A stretch of 64,000 bases of DNA from Thioploca ingrica. Its GTDB lineage: Bacteria; Pseudomonadota; Gammaproteobacteria; Beggiatoales; Beggiatoaceae. The notes below the pieces were generated by a model that was not told the DNA's origin, did no database searches, and saw only the letters and a list, made by a program, of their open reading frames with translations. Of this stretch, positions 54,427-63,885 are shown piece by piece (positions within the stretch are counted from its first letter, which is position 1; each line of letters starts with the position of its first letter). The stretch lies in the NCBI GenBank assembly GCA_000828835.1, contig AP014633.1:4746006-4810005 (forward strand), read 5' to 3'. The position numbers and the translations under genes were made by a program.

Positions 54427-55620
54427 AGCTCAACACCTATCAGGTTGAGTTAAACTATCTGCATAACCAACCGGTTCATGAAGGAATCCGAGATGGGAAC
54501 GGTTAACAAGTTGGCTGAAAGAGTGCAGAACAGCCTAGAAGAGATCTTCCCTCAATTGCGCCAGACCGTGACCAGGAAACTATCGCTAGCGGTCGGAGCG
54601 ATGCTGGAAGGTCAAACGCCGAATCCGGTAGAACTTTCCAAGTTATTACCGTTACAACCAAAGCGTCCGGACATGCGAGAACAGTGGCTCCGTCGCTTGT
54701 TGAAAAACTCGCTCCTGAACGGTACCGTGGGAATGAAACCCTTTGCGACTAGGGAATTATCTAAAGCGGGGCCAAACCGGCAACCGATCCTACTGTGTCT
54801 GGCTCAAAGTGACTTGGGAAATCGGATAGCACTGCTGATTATCAGTCTCCGAGTGGGAGGCCGGGCACTGCCATTAGCTTGGTAGGCACAAACGGGGGCT
54901 GCGAATATGGGTTTTGAGGCACAAAAGGAATTGCTTGAGGGGGTGTGGTCTTGGCGGCTAACCGATGCTGAGGTGTTGTTGTTAGCCGAGCGTTTCTACC
55001 CGTCTCGTGGATTATTTGAGTGGTTACACTCGCCTGGTTGGAAGTATCGGCTACGGTTGAAAAGTAAGGTGTTTGCCTCTCCTGGCTGGGGAGAGGAAAC
55101 CACCCCCCGTGAGTTAGCACGTGGTATGACGGAGCGCTTCTGGCCGAAGGTCCGTCTCTTTGCCAGCGGCGTGAGGACGAATCTAGGCCTTTTGCCGGAA
55201 GCGGGACATCCCCAACCTGGGATTATTGCCATGGACTGTTATCCCGGTCGGGCTGCGGTCATGGATTACCGTGAGCGAGGGGGAATTGAACCGAGGTTTG
55301 CCGATTTCAAGACCCGAGGTGTTGATTTGGAAGATTCGCAATTGAGACAAGCCGACCGTTTGGAACGCTTCGTATTGATCCTGGTATTATCTAGGTATTG
55401 GTGTGTCCATATCGGGTGCGACGACGCGGCACAGAACCCAACACCACTGGAAAAAAAAGCACCTCATCAAACCGACCCTGAACATTGGATATCCCGGAAA
55501 CTCAGACGTAGTCTGGGTTCTTGGTTCAAACGCGGCTTACGTCTCATCAGGCGCTGTCTTCAGCAGAACCGACCCGTCCCACCTTTGTTTAGAGGTTGAG
55601 AATCTGATAGGTGGTAAGCT
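54427..55620 (+). mobile_element. IS4-family element, nested
   Basis: A 1.19-kb element with 17-bp imperfect inverted ends, AGCTCAACACCTATCAG at 54427-54443 and the complement of AGCTTACCACCTATCAG at 55604-55620 (15 of 17). It carries one transposase gene, now broken. I found no convincing 9-12-bp target duplication, consistent with a deletion next to one end. Its ends differ from those of the CAATGCC-family elements, so it is not their direct source. Confidence 0.8.
54478..55599 (+). pseudogene. IS4-family transposase, nonsense-mutated
   Basis: One frame of about 373 codons broken by an in-frame TAG at 54883-54885 (after GGRALPLAW, where relatives continue with Gln or Glu; CAG to TAG is the simplest change). 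The IS4 YREK signature is intact: YRERGGIEPRFADFK near 55267-55311, i.e. Y-x2-R-x3-E-x6-K. Two other catalytic positions look changed by comparison with relatives as I recall them: CLAQSD where a LxLDxS is expected (Asp to Ala), and LLAERFY where LLADRFY is expected (Asp to Glu). The transposase is therefore very likely inactive. Confidence 0.82.
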
Positions 55621-56076
55621 AAAATAACTCGCTCTCGACAAGCTCATCGACCGGTTGTGTCTCTTGATGAAAGTGGTTTTGCTCAAGACATGCCACGCCA
55701 ATAGGGCTATGCTTCGGTTGGTAACCGTGGTGGGGAACGCGACTGGCATGCTCAAGGTCGCCTGAATATCATTGGAGCCTGGTTCGCTTCGTGCCTCTTG
55801 ACGGTCAGTTTGTTCCAAGGCTCTATCAATACAGCCGTGTTTTCAGCTTGGCTTGAACAAGACTTGCTCCCCAAATTGCCACTAAACTGTGTAATTATCA
55901 TGGATAACGCTTCTTTTCATCGCAGTGCACCCATTCGGCAACTCATCGAAGATGCCGGGCATGATCTCGAATTCTTGCCTACTTATTCTCCGGATTTGAA
56001 TCCTATTGAGAGAAAATGGGCTCAAGCCAAGGCTATTCGACGACAACAGTCAGGTTCTATAGTCAGGTTCTATTGA
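55621..56076 (+). pseudogene. IS630-family transposase, C-terminal remnant
   Basis: The readable frame gives VVSLDESGFAQDMPR, then an in-frame TAG at 55702-55704, then GYASVGNRGGERDWHAQGRLNIIGAW, the IIMDNASFHRS block and LPTYSPDLNPIERKWAQAK. These are the three DDE segments of IS630 transposases (Asp in LDES, Asp in MDNA, Glu in NPIE). The N-terminal helix-turn-helix half is missing, removed with the IS4 insertion, and the C-terminus looks short. Confidence 0.85.
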
Positions 56077-56158
56077 GGAACTTTTTTCTTTCTATATCTT
56101 ATAACATGAGTCTAAACAATTATTCTATTTACATATACTTGCTTTATTGTACTTCAGC

Positions 56159-56638
56159 TATAAAATCAATTATTTCTTTGTTAATATCACCATAAACCGT
56201 GACGACTTGGTTTTCATTATTCTGCTGCGAATTGACCTGCTCACGAATAGTTTTAAGTGTACTCATAAAATGCTGCAGTTGCGGCCAACGGGTCGTAAAA
56301 CCGATAGGATAGTGGTTCGTATCTAAAATAGATATAAACTGGTTAAGTTCTATTATCACCTGATCAGTTGAAGTCCGTGCCGGATCTAATTGAGTAGCAT
56401 ATTGATGCGATTGAGTTTTTAATAATAGTTCGCTGACATTCCGTTCATGTTGAATTTGATGAACTACTGTACTTAATTTGAGTGATAATTGGATTAGTTT
56501 TTCTAACTAACTCATTTCGTGTGCTATATCCGCTCTTTCTGTCACGACATTAATTGCAAAAAGCAGTAAGCTCAATAAAGGTAACAACAGCATCAAGGCT
56601 AATTTGTATTTAATTTGCAAGTCAGCTATTAATTTCAT
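56159..56638 (-). pseudogene. NIT-domain sensor (chemoreceptor or similar), 5' remnant
   Basis: Reading from ATG at 56638: a membrane span (KYKLALMLLLPLLSLLLFAI), then an in-frame TAG at 56507-56509, then LEKLIQLSLKLSTVVHQIQHERNVSELL and the following helix with FISILDTNHYPIGF. The pattern, including the HERNxSxxL segment, is that of the NIT (nitrate/nitrite-sensing) domain found in chemoreceptors, cyclases and kinases. The reading frame runs into the IS630 end at 56158, so everything after about residue 158 is gone. GGAGACC serves as Shine-Dalgarno. Which effector it had is unknown. Confidence 0.75.
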
Positions 56639-56659
56639 TAGGGGTCTCCAAATAACAAA

Positions 56660-56775
56660 TAGGACTTACGCAGTTGGATTCATAACTAATTGATTTTATT
56701 CAACAGCTATTTTGCACTGCAAAATATTAACTTATTGAAATAATTAAATTATCTATTTCAACTGCGTAAGTCCTA
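56660..56775. mobile_element. MITE with TAGGACTTACGCAGTTG ends
   Basis: A 116-bp AT-rich element with perfect 17-bp inverted ends, TAGGACTTACGCAGTTG at 56660-56676 and its complement at 56759-56775. ACAAA precedes and follows it, a possible 5-bp target duplication, though in AT-rich DNA. It separates the divergent NIT and substrate-binding genes and so sits on their promoters. Confidence 0.8.
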
Positions 56776-56807
56776 ACAAAATAAAATTTTGAACAGGAAA
56801 TAAAGAT

Positions 56808-57972
56808 ATGCTTCATCTTCCTTATTCGTCTATACAATATTTATGGGATTATGAAATAAGTCGTCGTGATTTCTTACGAGATATATTAGCGACCGGTGGG
56901 TTAATGGCAGCGGGCTTGAGTTTACCTCGTCACAGCTGGGCGCAACCGAATCATTCTGAGGTCATTAAAATCGGTTACTTACTATTGCGGATGCAACGGC
57001 TCTATTAATAGCACATGCTAAGGGGTATTTTCAAGCAGAAGGTTTAACCGTTGCGCCTCCTACGATGGTGCCTAGTTGGACCCAGTTAATTCAAGGTTTA
57101 TTCACCGAAAAATATAACTTAGTTCACTTTCTTAATCCCATTCCCATTTGGTTACGTTATAACCAAAAAATACCCGTTAAAATTATGTCTTGGGCACATC
57201 TGAATGGTTCAGCTATTGTCGTTGGCAACCACATTTCAGCGCATTCTTTTACCGATTTAGCTGGGAAACAAATAGCTATTCCTTATTGGTATTCCATGCA
57301 CAATATCTTATTACAGAATGAGGTGAATCTGAGAGTGGTTACCCCCTCCCTTAATGGTTTGGGCTTTACAAGCACGGAATATCGATGCTTATATTGTCGC
57401 TGAACCGATTAATGCCAAAGGAGAATTACAAGCCGGTGCGACCATATTACGATTTACCGGTGATATTTGGAAAAACCACCCCTGTTGTGTCATTTGTATG
57501 AATGAAAATACGGTAACTGCTCAACCGGAATGGACCCAGAAAATTATGAATGCGATTGTCAGAGCATAAGTTTATGCGCAACAACATAAAGCCGAATCAG
57601 CAGAAATTTTATCTCAAGATGGAAACAATTATATTCCAGTGGCAGCAAAAGTACTTAAACGAGCGATGTTGGCTTACGACCTCCAAACCTATGGCGCCAC
57701 TCGGGCCATTTCACATCCAGAATGGGGTACGCATTGATTTCTCACCCTGGCCCTATCCCTCTGCTACTCGGTTATTGATAGAAAATCTACAGCAAACAGT
57801 CATCGGTAACCGTGATACCGCCTTTATTCAACAATTAGAGCCAGATTTTGTGGTCCACGATTTAGTTGATTATCATTTTGTCAAAGTCGCTATGCAGAAA
57901 TACGCCCATCAGGGTTTGACCGACCGTAGTTTTGAAGATTCTCTTAACCGGGAAGAAGTTATTATTATTTAA
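56808..57972 (+). pseudogene. Tat-exported ABC substrate-binding protein (NMT1/NrtA-like), degenerate
   Basis: The start encodes a twin-arginine signal, SRRDFLRDILATGG...SWA, then the substrate-binding fold continues in other frames: IKIGYL, then IADATALLIAHAKGYFQAEGL and LTVAPPTMVPSWTQLIQGL, AIPYWYSMHNILLQ, then RNIDAYIVAEPINA and EPDFVVHDLVDYHFV at the end. Frame breaks are visible near 56980 (one base lost), 57345 and 57735, and there is a TAA at 57567-57569. The family binds nitrate, sulfonates, bicarbonate or thiamine precursors; with a NIT gene next door, nitrate is a reasonable guess. Not functional. Confidence 0.82.
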
Positions 57973-58087
57973 GCCCGTGTAGGGTAGGCAACCGGGCTTA
58001 TCGTTGCCCACCCAATTCCAAATCTCACGGCATGAGAAGGTGGGAAAACAACAAGACACTTGCCCATCCTACTAAACTACGCTAGAC

Positions 58088-61000
58088 TCACTCTTGAATC
58101 ACCACCTCCAACGGTAACTTATTCACGATCAAGGTTCCATCTGCTAACCGATAACCAAACTGAATCTCCAACCGACCGGTAGCGGGAAATTGGCCACGAT
58201 ACCAAATCATTTCTTGCAGTGGCTTCAATACCACTCCTTCCTCAAATGCCACCAATTGCTCCGCATCACCTCCCCAAGGTAACACTTGACCCTGATTATC
58301 AACCATAAAATACAGCGGCGGCGTCTCTTTTGTCGCCCAATAAGTTGCATACAATACCCAATCAACTGTTTCGTTTACTAGCTGATTCGGAGCGGCGGCA
58401 ATCCGACCTCGCACTTCGACCGTATCAACTAAATTTACCGTCATTTGCCGCTGAAAGATTTCACCATCCGTAGAAATGCCGCCAGCAAATTGAGTACAAG
58501 TTCCACTCGAATGACCTAACGTCATCGTGTCTACCAATGGCAAAACCGGAATCATCTCTACTAACAAGTGATTTTCACAAGGTATTTGGGATTGCTCAAT
58601 AAATTTAACATTGTTTTCAAACTCCACGTCTTCACTCCACTTGACATTTTTGCCGATAATTACATTGGCGAGATGACTATCCGCTTGAATCGTTAAATCT
58701 TCCAATAAAGCCGGTGCCGCAGAATCGCCATAAATCTCACCTTGCAAACTACCGCCGCTAAGATGAGTTCCAGCCGCTAAATGAACATCTGTAAAAACTC
58801 CACCGACCAAACTATTGTTAATGATATTACCCGCTAAAGTGCCTCCCCATACTTGCGCACCCACAAATTCAAACTCCATCAAGGTGCCTTGATTGACAAT
58901 GTAACCACTTAGTTTGCCCCCTTTTAATATCGTATCTGGTTGAATGGTCACTTGAGAGACGAAACCTTGGTTATCAATTACACCGGCTAATTGACCGCCC
59001 GCTACTTTTGCGTTATTTTCTAAAGTCACATCAGTCAAAACTTGACCTTGGTTTCGGCATAGCCAATCAATCATGACACCCGGTAGGGTAGGACAAGTAT
59101 TTGAGTTAAGTGTTTCAACTACAAAGTAGTTTTGATTAATAGCAGGGGCAATCTCGATATTAGATAAATCAGAATGACTAGTTAGTTGTTGATCTTGTAT
59201 TACCTCAGGTTGAGATTTTCCAGACTCTGACTGAGGTTGTTCAGGTTCAGACTGAGGTTGTTCAGGTTCAGACTGAGGTTGTTCAAGTTCAGACTGAGGT
59301 TGTACAGGTTTTGACTGAGGTTGCACAGGTTCTAACTGAGGTTGTGCAGGTTCAGACTGAGGTTGTAGAGGTTCAGACTGAGATTCTTTAGGTTTTGACT
59401 GAGGTTGTAGAGATTCAGACTGAGATTGTCCAGGTTTACTTTCAGGTTTATAAATAATAATATTAGATAGGGTTGGTGTTATAGTAACTGGCGTTACTAC
59501 TACTTTAGGTTGATTAGAATTAGGATTATTGATGACAACAGGTATCTGAATGATAAAGACTTCGGCAGTAGAGAAGATATTTGGATCGGCTTGCGAAGTC
59601 GCTTTAAGCGTCATGAAGTTAGCATTCGGTATCGTAAGATTAACTAACACTTTGACTGTCTCTAACCCGTTGACCGGAACGACGGCTAATTGTTGCCCAT
59701 TCTGAGTAGAATCCATTACCGTAATCGTATAAACATCCTCTGCTGGGCCACCGTTAGTCAGAATTAACTGAACCGGCACTGTATCTCCTAGCTTACCAGA
59801 TACTTTGCTCGGTGCAACGAGAGCAACGTCACGTAAAATCTTACTCGGACCCACCACGATAGAGTCAGATTTAATGTGTTCTGCTAACGTTTCCCCCGGT
59901 TCAAGGAGAATGTTATCCGCAAAGATTTGCACTTCACCCTGCGCTGTTAAAATCGGGCCGGTGCTATTCCGCAAATCAATCAGTCCACCTTTTCCAACCG
60001 CTAAAGTGATATTACCGCTAGCTTCGATCACCGTACCATTGAGGTTGCTTAAATCTAAAGTCCAGTCATTGCCTCCATAAATAGCAATATCACCGCCATT
60101 AACCTGTGTTGCTGCACCCGCGAGGGAGATGACATTCGGTTCGATTCGTACCCAACCCGCTTGACCATCGACTGTGCATCCATCACCACCATGACCGGCT
60201 TTGGCAATGCCACCTTCGATATGAACGTCAGGTAAAGAAACTAACCAAAGGTTGCCACCTTTGCCACCGGTTTGTTGTGTCCCTTGGGGATTGCAGTTGC
60301 CACCGTTTCCGGCGATAGCTTTGGCACCATTTTGATTGTAAAGATGACCTGTACCACCCAGTTTACCCCAAATTTGGGTTAGTCCACCCTGACCACTTTC
60401 GCCAGGTTGAGTACCGAGAACGTTGCCACCATTCCCAGCTTGAATCTGATTAGTATTAGTCGTATTGCGACCGAGAACGAGGGCATTTCCGCCCGGTGCG
60501 CCATATTGCAAACCATCGCCACCTTTGCCGGCAATGATTTTACCGGTGTTGAGGATAGGACCACCCGAACCGTACCACCACCAATCACCTAATTTATCTT
60601 GTTGATGAAACTCGGTTCCTACTTTCAGCATCACACTAGCGCCCGGTTGCGCACAACCGAAAGTTCCAACCGTCGCTGCTTGAGTACATGTGCTTCCAGC
60701 AAGTTCATCAGCACCTGCTTGACCAAGAATGACTCCTTGATTTTCTAGATAATCGGTGGCTTGAATTTCTAAAGCGGTACCTTGATTGTCTAAGCTTTGC
60801 AAAGTGCCCGCGACGCATAAGGTTCTCACTTTGGCAACGGCTTGACCGGTAACGGTATGGCCGGAGTTGATGCGTACGACATCGGTTTCGTTGGGAATTT
60901 GCGAAGTTGACCAGGTCGTGGGCGCATTCCAATTGCCATTTTGGCTGGATTCAATGGTGATGTTGGTGTTGTCACAATCCTTTGATCCATATGCTAGGCC

Positions 61001-63733
61001 AAGTAGCAGTGATTCCAGAGGAGGTAAGCCAGAAGTCACGGTTAAGTGAGCTTGTTTTTGACCCAAGAACCTGGGCATAAACCCAATGTTTAGGTCACAT
61101 TGCTCGCCCGGATGGAGAATATCGTGGGCAGTACATTGCCATTTGTCCAAGGAAAATTCAGCGGCGTTGTCGCCCGTGAGAGTAAAGTTGTTTAATTTTA
61201 GACTCAGTTTGCCGCTGTTGTTAAGGATAAAAGTTTGTGGTTCGTTGGAACCGACGCCAAGTGTGACTGAGCCAAAGTCATATTCGGTGGGTGTTAGTTC
61301 TAATTGTGCTTGTCCAGCCGCGATGGCTTTAGCTTGTAGGGCTACTGTGGATACTGGTAGTTCGGGATGGTCTCTTAATTTGAAGGTTAACTCGGCTTGT
61401 TTCTCTCCGGCGACGGTGGGCGTGAAGACGGTGTTAAATCGGCAGTAGGAATAGGAGTATTTGTCCCAATGGGAGTAGGTGCAGTCGAGATTTTGGACGC
61501 TAAACTCTGCTGCATCTTGACCCACAACTTCAATGGCTTCAATTTGTAACTCTTCACCACAATTTTGAATGGCGGTGAAGTTGACCGTTTGGTTGAGGCT
61601 GGTGATATCACCAACGAGAATGGTGCCCAAGTTGGGTAATTCTGGGTAGAGATTGAAGACCTGTTGGAAGGTAGTTGAGCAACCAGTACCCGCGAGCAGA
61701 ATATCGGTAGCGGCAGTGCTACCGGGTAAAGTCAGTTTAGTCAATTTGGTGCTTTCCGATTGTGGTTGGAAGTCAACAGTGACTTGGCAGGTGTTAGCCG
61801 GTGTCAGCAGGGTATTGGAACAGGTGTCGTGGTTGAGTGCAAAGTCGGTAGTGTTAGCTAGCACGAGGGGTTGTAGTTGTGCATCGCCGTTGCCGGTGTT
61901 GGTGACGGTGAAAGTTTGGCTGGCTTGGTCACCGACGGCGATGTTCCAGAAGTTATGGGAGCGGGGGGTTGCTTGGAGATCGGAGGTTTTTTGTTGGCAG
62001 TCGGTGCAACGGAGGATAGCCGAATCTATTATTGCAAATACGTCGCCTTCAGGACTGCCCCAGAGGGTAGACAAAGGGGAGGCGTCACTGCCCATTTCTA
62101 TCTGAGTGGTTTCCATCCAAGTATCGCCATCATAGTGGAGGATAATTCCGAAACCAGGATTATTAGACGTTTCTCCTACTGCAAACACATCCGTGTTGGA
62201 ACTACCCCAAAGGCTTGTCAGGAGATAAGTATTTCCCATAATTATACTTTTCCACTGGTTGCCATCATAATGAAAAACACGATCAGAGGGCATATCGACT
62301 ACCGCAAACACATCATTACTGGAACTACCCCAAATAACAGAAGAAGATTCCGTTTCCTTGCTAGTCCATTGGTCACCATCGTAATGGAGGATAAGGTTTT
62401 TTCCCACTACAAATACGTCGGTGTTGGCACTGCCCCAGATACTATTAAGACCGGATAAAGTTCCACTATCCAGAGTTGTCCAAGTTTTACCATCGGAATG
62501 GAGAACTGTACCTAAATCTCCCACTACAAATACATCTGTGTTAGAACTGCCCCAAATTCCCTTAAGATCAGAACCACTGCCGCTATCTACAGGAGTCCAA
62601 TTGCTACCATCATAGTGGAGAAGGGTACCTTTTGCCCCTACTGTGAATATGTCTTGGTTAGAATTTCCCCAAATGTCATTAAGAGAAGCAGAAGTTCCAC
62701 TCTCCATAGCAGTCAACTGATTGCCATCGGAATGAAGAATCTTTCCGCCGTCTCCTACCGCAAACATATCAGTACTAGACGTACCCCAAATACGCTTAAG
62801 AGAAGAATAAGGCATCGTGTTTAAGGTAATCCATTGGCTACCATCATAGTGAAGAATCGTACCGTCCCATCCTACTGCGAAAATATCATTGCTAGAACTA
62901 CCCCAGACACTCGTCAAATCAGAGGAAATTCCACTGTTCATGGTCGTCCACTTGCTACCATCGTAGTGGAGAATTTTACCCTTTGCTCCTACTGCAAACA
63001 TATCTGTGTTGGAACTACCCCATAAGTCATTAAAAGTTTCCAAAGGTCCACCACCCATTTGTATAATCATCCACTTTTGGCCATTATAGTGGAAAATTGT
63101 ACCTGAAATTCCTACTGCAAACACATCGTTGCTAGAAGTGCCCCAAATACCAATAACACTAGAAGAAATATCACTCATAGTCGTCCACTGATTGCCATCA
63201 TAGTGGAGAATTCCATTCAATCCTACAGCAAACACATCGTTGCTAGAACTACCCCAAATATTCAAAAATCCACTGGAAGTTCCACTATTCATGGCAGTCC
63301 ACTGGTTGCCATCGTAGTGGAGAATTGTACCATCCAATCCTACTGCAAACACATCTGCACTAGAAGTACCCCAAATGCCTTTAAGTATAGTTGAAGTCCC
63401 ACTATTCATGGCAGTCCACTGGTTACCATCATAGTGAAGAATCGTACCATAAACGCCTACTGCAAACACATCCATACTCGAAGTACCCCAAATACCTTTA
63501 AGGGGATAAAATACCTTACTATTCGTCATCCCAGTATCCATCTCGCGCCACTGGGAACCATCATAGTGAAAAATCAAACCATCTAATCCTACTGCAAAGA
63601 CATCGTTGGAAACACTTCCCCACACAGCTTGAAAATTCATTCGTAAATGATGTTGTATTTTCCATTCTGCTGCCTGAACCGTGCAGATAAATAGACTTAA
63701 CCACATGAATAGGTGAATAATATAACGTTTCAT
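58088..63733 (-). CDS. Giant secreted repeat protein
   Basis: An 1881-residue exported protein (signal peptide ending near VQAAE). N-terminal block (about 25-600): 14 units of about 38-40 residues with the pattern WGSSxxDVFAVGxxGTILHYDGxxW, probably propeller-like. Then three Ig-like (ASH/choice-of-anchor D type) domains (about 610-950; FxVTNTGxxDAxL), a G8-like segment (about 955-1010, NWNAPTTWSTSQIPN), a Gly-rich region (about 1050-1210), an Ig-like region, a Pro/Gln/Ser/Glu-rich linker of repeated PQSEPxQ (about 1430-1510), a run of TLxxNxxVxGGxLxGxI repeats, and a C-terminal beta domain. Surface or extracellular role inferred; no sorting signal seen. Nearest gene is degenerate. Confidence 0.82.
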   Translation of the reverse strand: MKRYIIHLFMWLSLFICTVQAAEWKIQHHLRMNFQAVWGSVSNDVFAVGLDGLIFHYDGSQWREMDTGMTNSKVFYPLKGIWGTSSMDVFAVGVYGTILHYDGNQWTAMNSGTSTILKGIWGTSSADVFAVGLDGTILHYDGNQWTAMNSGTSSGFLNIWGSSSNDVFAVGLNGILHYDGNQWTTMSDISSSVIGIWGTSSNDVFAVGISGTIFHYNGQKWMIIQMGGGPLETFNDLWGSSNTDMFAVGAKGKILHYDGSKWTTMNSGISSDLTSVWGSSSNDIFAVGWDGTILHYDGSQWITLNTMPYSSLKRIWGTSSTDMFAVGDGGKILHSDGNQLTAMESGTSASLNDIWGNSNQDIFTVGAKGTLLHYDGSNWTPVDSGSGSDLKGIWGSSNTDVFVVGDLGTVLHSDGKTWTTLDSGTLSGLNSIWGSANTDVFVVGKNLILHYDGDQWTSKETESSSVIWGSSSNDVFAVVDMPSDRVFHYDGNQWKSIIMGNTYLLTSLWGSSNTDVFAVGETSNNPGFGIILHYDGDTWMETTQIEMGSDASPLSTLWGSPEGDVFAIIDSAILRCTDCQQKTSDLQATPRSHNFWNIAVGDQASQTFTVTNTGNGDAQLQPLVLANTTDFALNHDTCSNTLLTPANTCQVTVDFQPQSESTKLTKLTLPGSTAATDILLAGTGCSTTFQQVFNLYPELPNLGTILVGDITSLNQTVNFTAIQNCGEELQIEAIEVVGQDAAEFSVQNLDCTYSHWDKYSYSYCRFNTVFTPTVAGEKQAELTFKLRDHPELPVSTVALQAKAIAAGQAQLELTPTEYDFGSVTLGVGSNEPQTFILNNSGKLSLKLNNFTLTGDNAAEFSLDKWQCTAHDILHPGEQCDLNIGFMPRFLGQKQAHLTVTSGLPPLESLLLGLAYGSKDCDNTNITIESSQNGNWNAPTTWSTSQIPNETDVVRINSGHTVTGQAVAKVRTLCVAGTLQSLDNQGTALEIQATDYLENQGVILGQAGADELAGSTCTQAATVGTFGCAQPGASVMLKVGTEFHQQDKLGDWWWYGSGGPILNTGKIIAGKGGDGLQYGAPGGNALVLGRNTTNTNQIQAGNGGNVLGTQPGESGQGGLTQIWGKLGGTGHLYNQNGAKAIAGNGGNCNPQGTQQTGGKGGNLWLVSLPDVHIEGGIAKAGHGGDGCTVDGQAGWVRIEPNVISLAGAATQVNGGDIAIYGGNDWTLDLSNLNGTVIEASGNITLAVGKGGLIDLRNSTGPILTAQGEVQIFADNILLEPGETLAEHIKSDSIVVGPSKILRDVALVAPSKVSGKLGDTVPVQLILTNGGPAEDVYTITVMDSTQNGQQLAVVPVNGLETVKVLVNLTIPNANFMTLKATSQADPNIFSTAEVFIIQIPVVINNPNSNQPKVVVTPVTITPTLSNIIIYKPESKPGQSQSESLQPQSKPKESQSEPLQPQSEPAQPQLEPVQPQSKPVQPQSELEQPQSEPEQPQSEPEQPQSESGKSQPEVIQDQQLTSHSDLSNIEIAPAINQNYFVVETLNSNTCPTLPGVMIDWLCRNQGQVLTDVTLENNAKVAGGQLAGVIDNQGFVSQVTIQPDTILKGGKLSGYIVNQGTLMEFEFVGAQVWGGTLAGNIINNSLVGGVFTDVHLAAGTHLSGGSLQGEIYGDSAAPALLEDLTIQADSHLANVIIGKNVKWSEDVEFENNVKFIEQSQIPCENHLLVEMIPVLPLVDTMTLGHSSGTCTQFAGGISTDGEIFQRQMTVNLVDTVEVRGRIAAAPNQLVNETVDWVLYATYWATKETPPLYFMVDNQGQVLPWGGDAEQLVAFEEGVVLKPLQEMIWYRGQFPATGRLEIQFGYRLADGTLIVNKLPLEVVIQE
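61950..63640 (-). repeat. Array of 14 WGSSxxDVFAVG repeats
   Basis: About 115-120 bp units in tandem within the giant gene; the DNA shows recurring CATCATAGTGGAGAAT-like and CTACTGCAAACACATC-like stretches at regular spacing on the plus strand. Several neighbouring units are nearly identical, indicating recent amplification or gene conversion, while others have drifted. Confidence 0.85.
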
Positions 63734-63844
63734 AATGTGTTCCTCTCGGTTTTACTTCTAGGTGAATAAATTTCCACCCTGTAAGTAGTTATAGTTTATT
63801 TTCTGGTGGTTGTCTTGCTGATTCTTATTTCAATTTTCAAACGG

Positions 63845-63885
63845 GTAGGTCGGGTTAGCGGTAGCGTAACCCGACATTTCATGCT
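63845..63885. repeat. Hairpin repeat GTCGGGTTA/TAACCCGAC, copy 3
   Basis: An inverted copy of the 41-bp unit at 151-191, identical at 40 of 41 positions; stem at 63849-63857 and 63867-63875. It lies upstream of the giant gene on the minus strand. The remainder of 63734-64000 holds no recognised gene. Confidence 0.8.

Larger units (their letters stand above)
54389..56158. mobile_element. IS630-type element interrupted by an IS4-type element
   Basis: The outer element is defined by 34-bp inverted ends at 54389-54422 and 56125-56158 that match at 31 of 34 positions (outer bases GCTGAAGTACAATAAA) and by TA on both sides (54387-54388, 56159-56160), the IS630/Tc1 target. Only the C-terminal part of its transposase survives (55621-56076). 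An IS4-type element occupies 54427-55620, starting four bases after the left end, so the 5' half of the IS630 gene has been lost. The insertion lies in a NIT-domain gene. Confidence 0.85.

Noticed and set aside
54907..55599. A separate gene for a 230-residue transposase
   Set aside because: It is in the same frame as 54478-54885 and separated only by one TAG; it is the second half of one broken IS4-type gene.
57973..58087. Inverted repeat TAGGGTAGGCAA/TTGCCCATCCTA between the broken transporter gene and the giant gene
   Set aside because: Only about 9 of 12 positions match; it may be an old copy of the GTAGGATGGG-type repeat but is too weak to list.
61950..63640. CRISPR-like spacing of repeats
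   Set aside because: The repeats are in-frame protein units of about 115-120 bp with no unique spacers and no cas genes.
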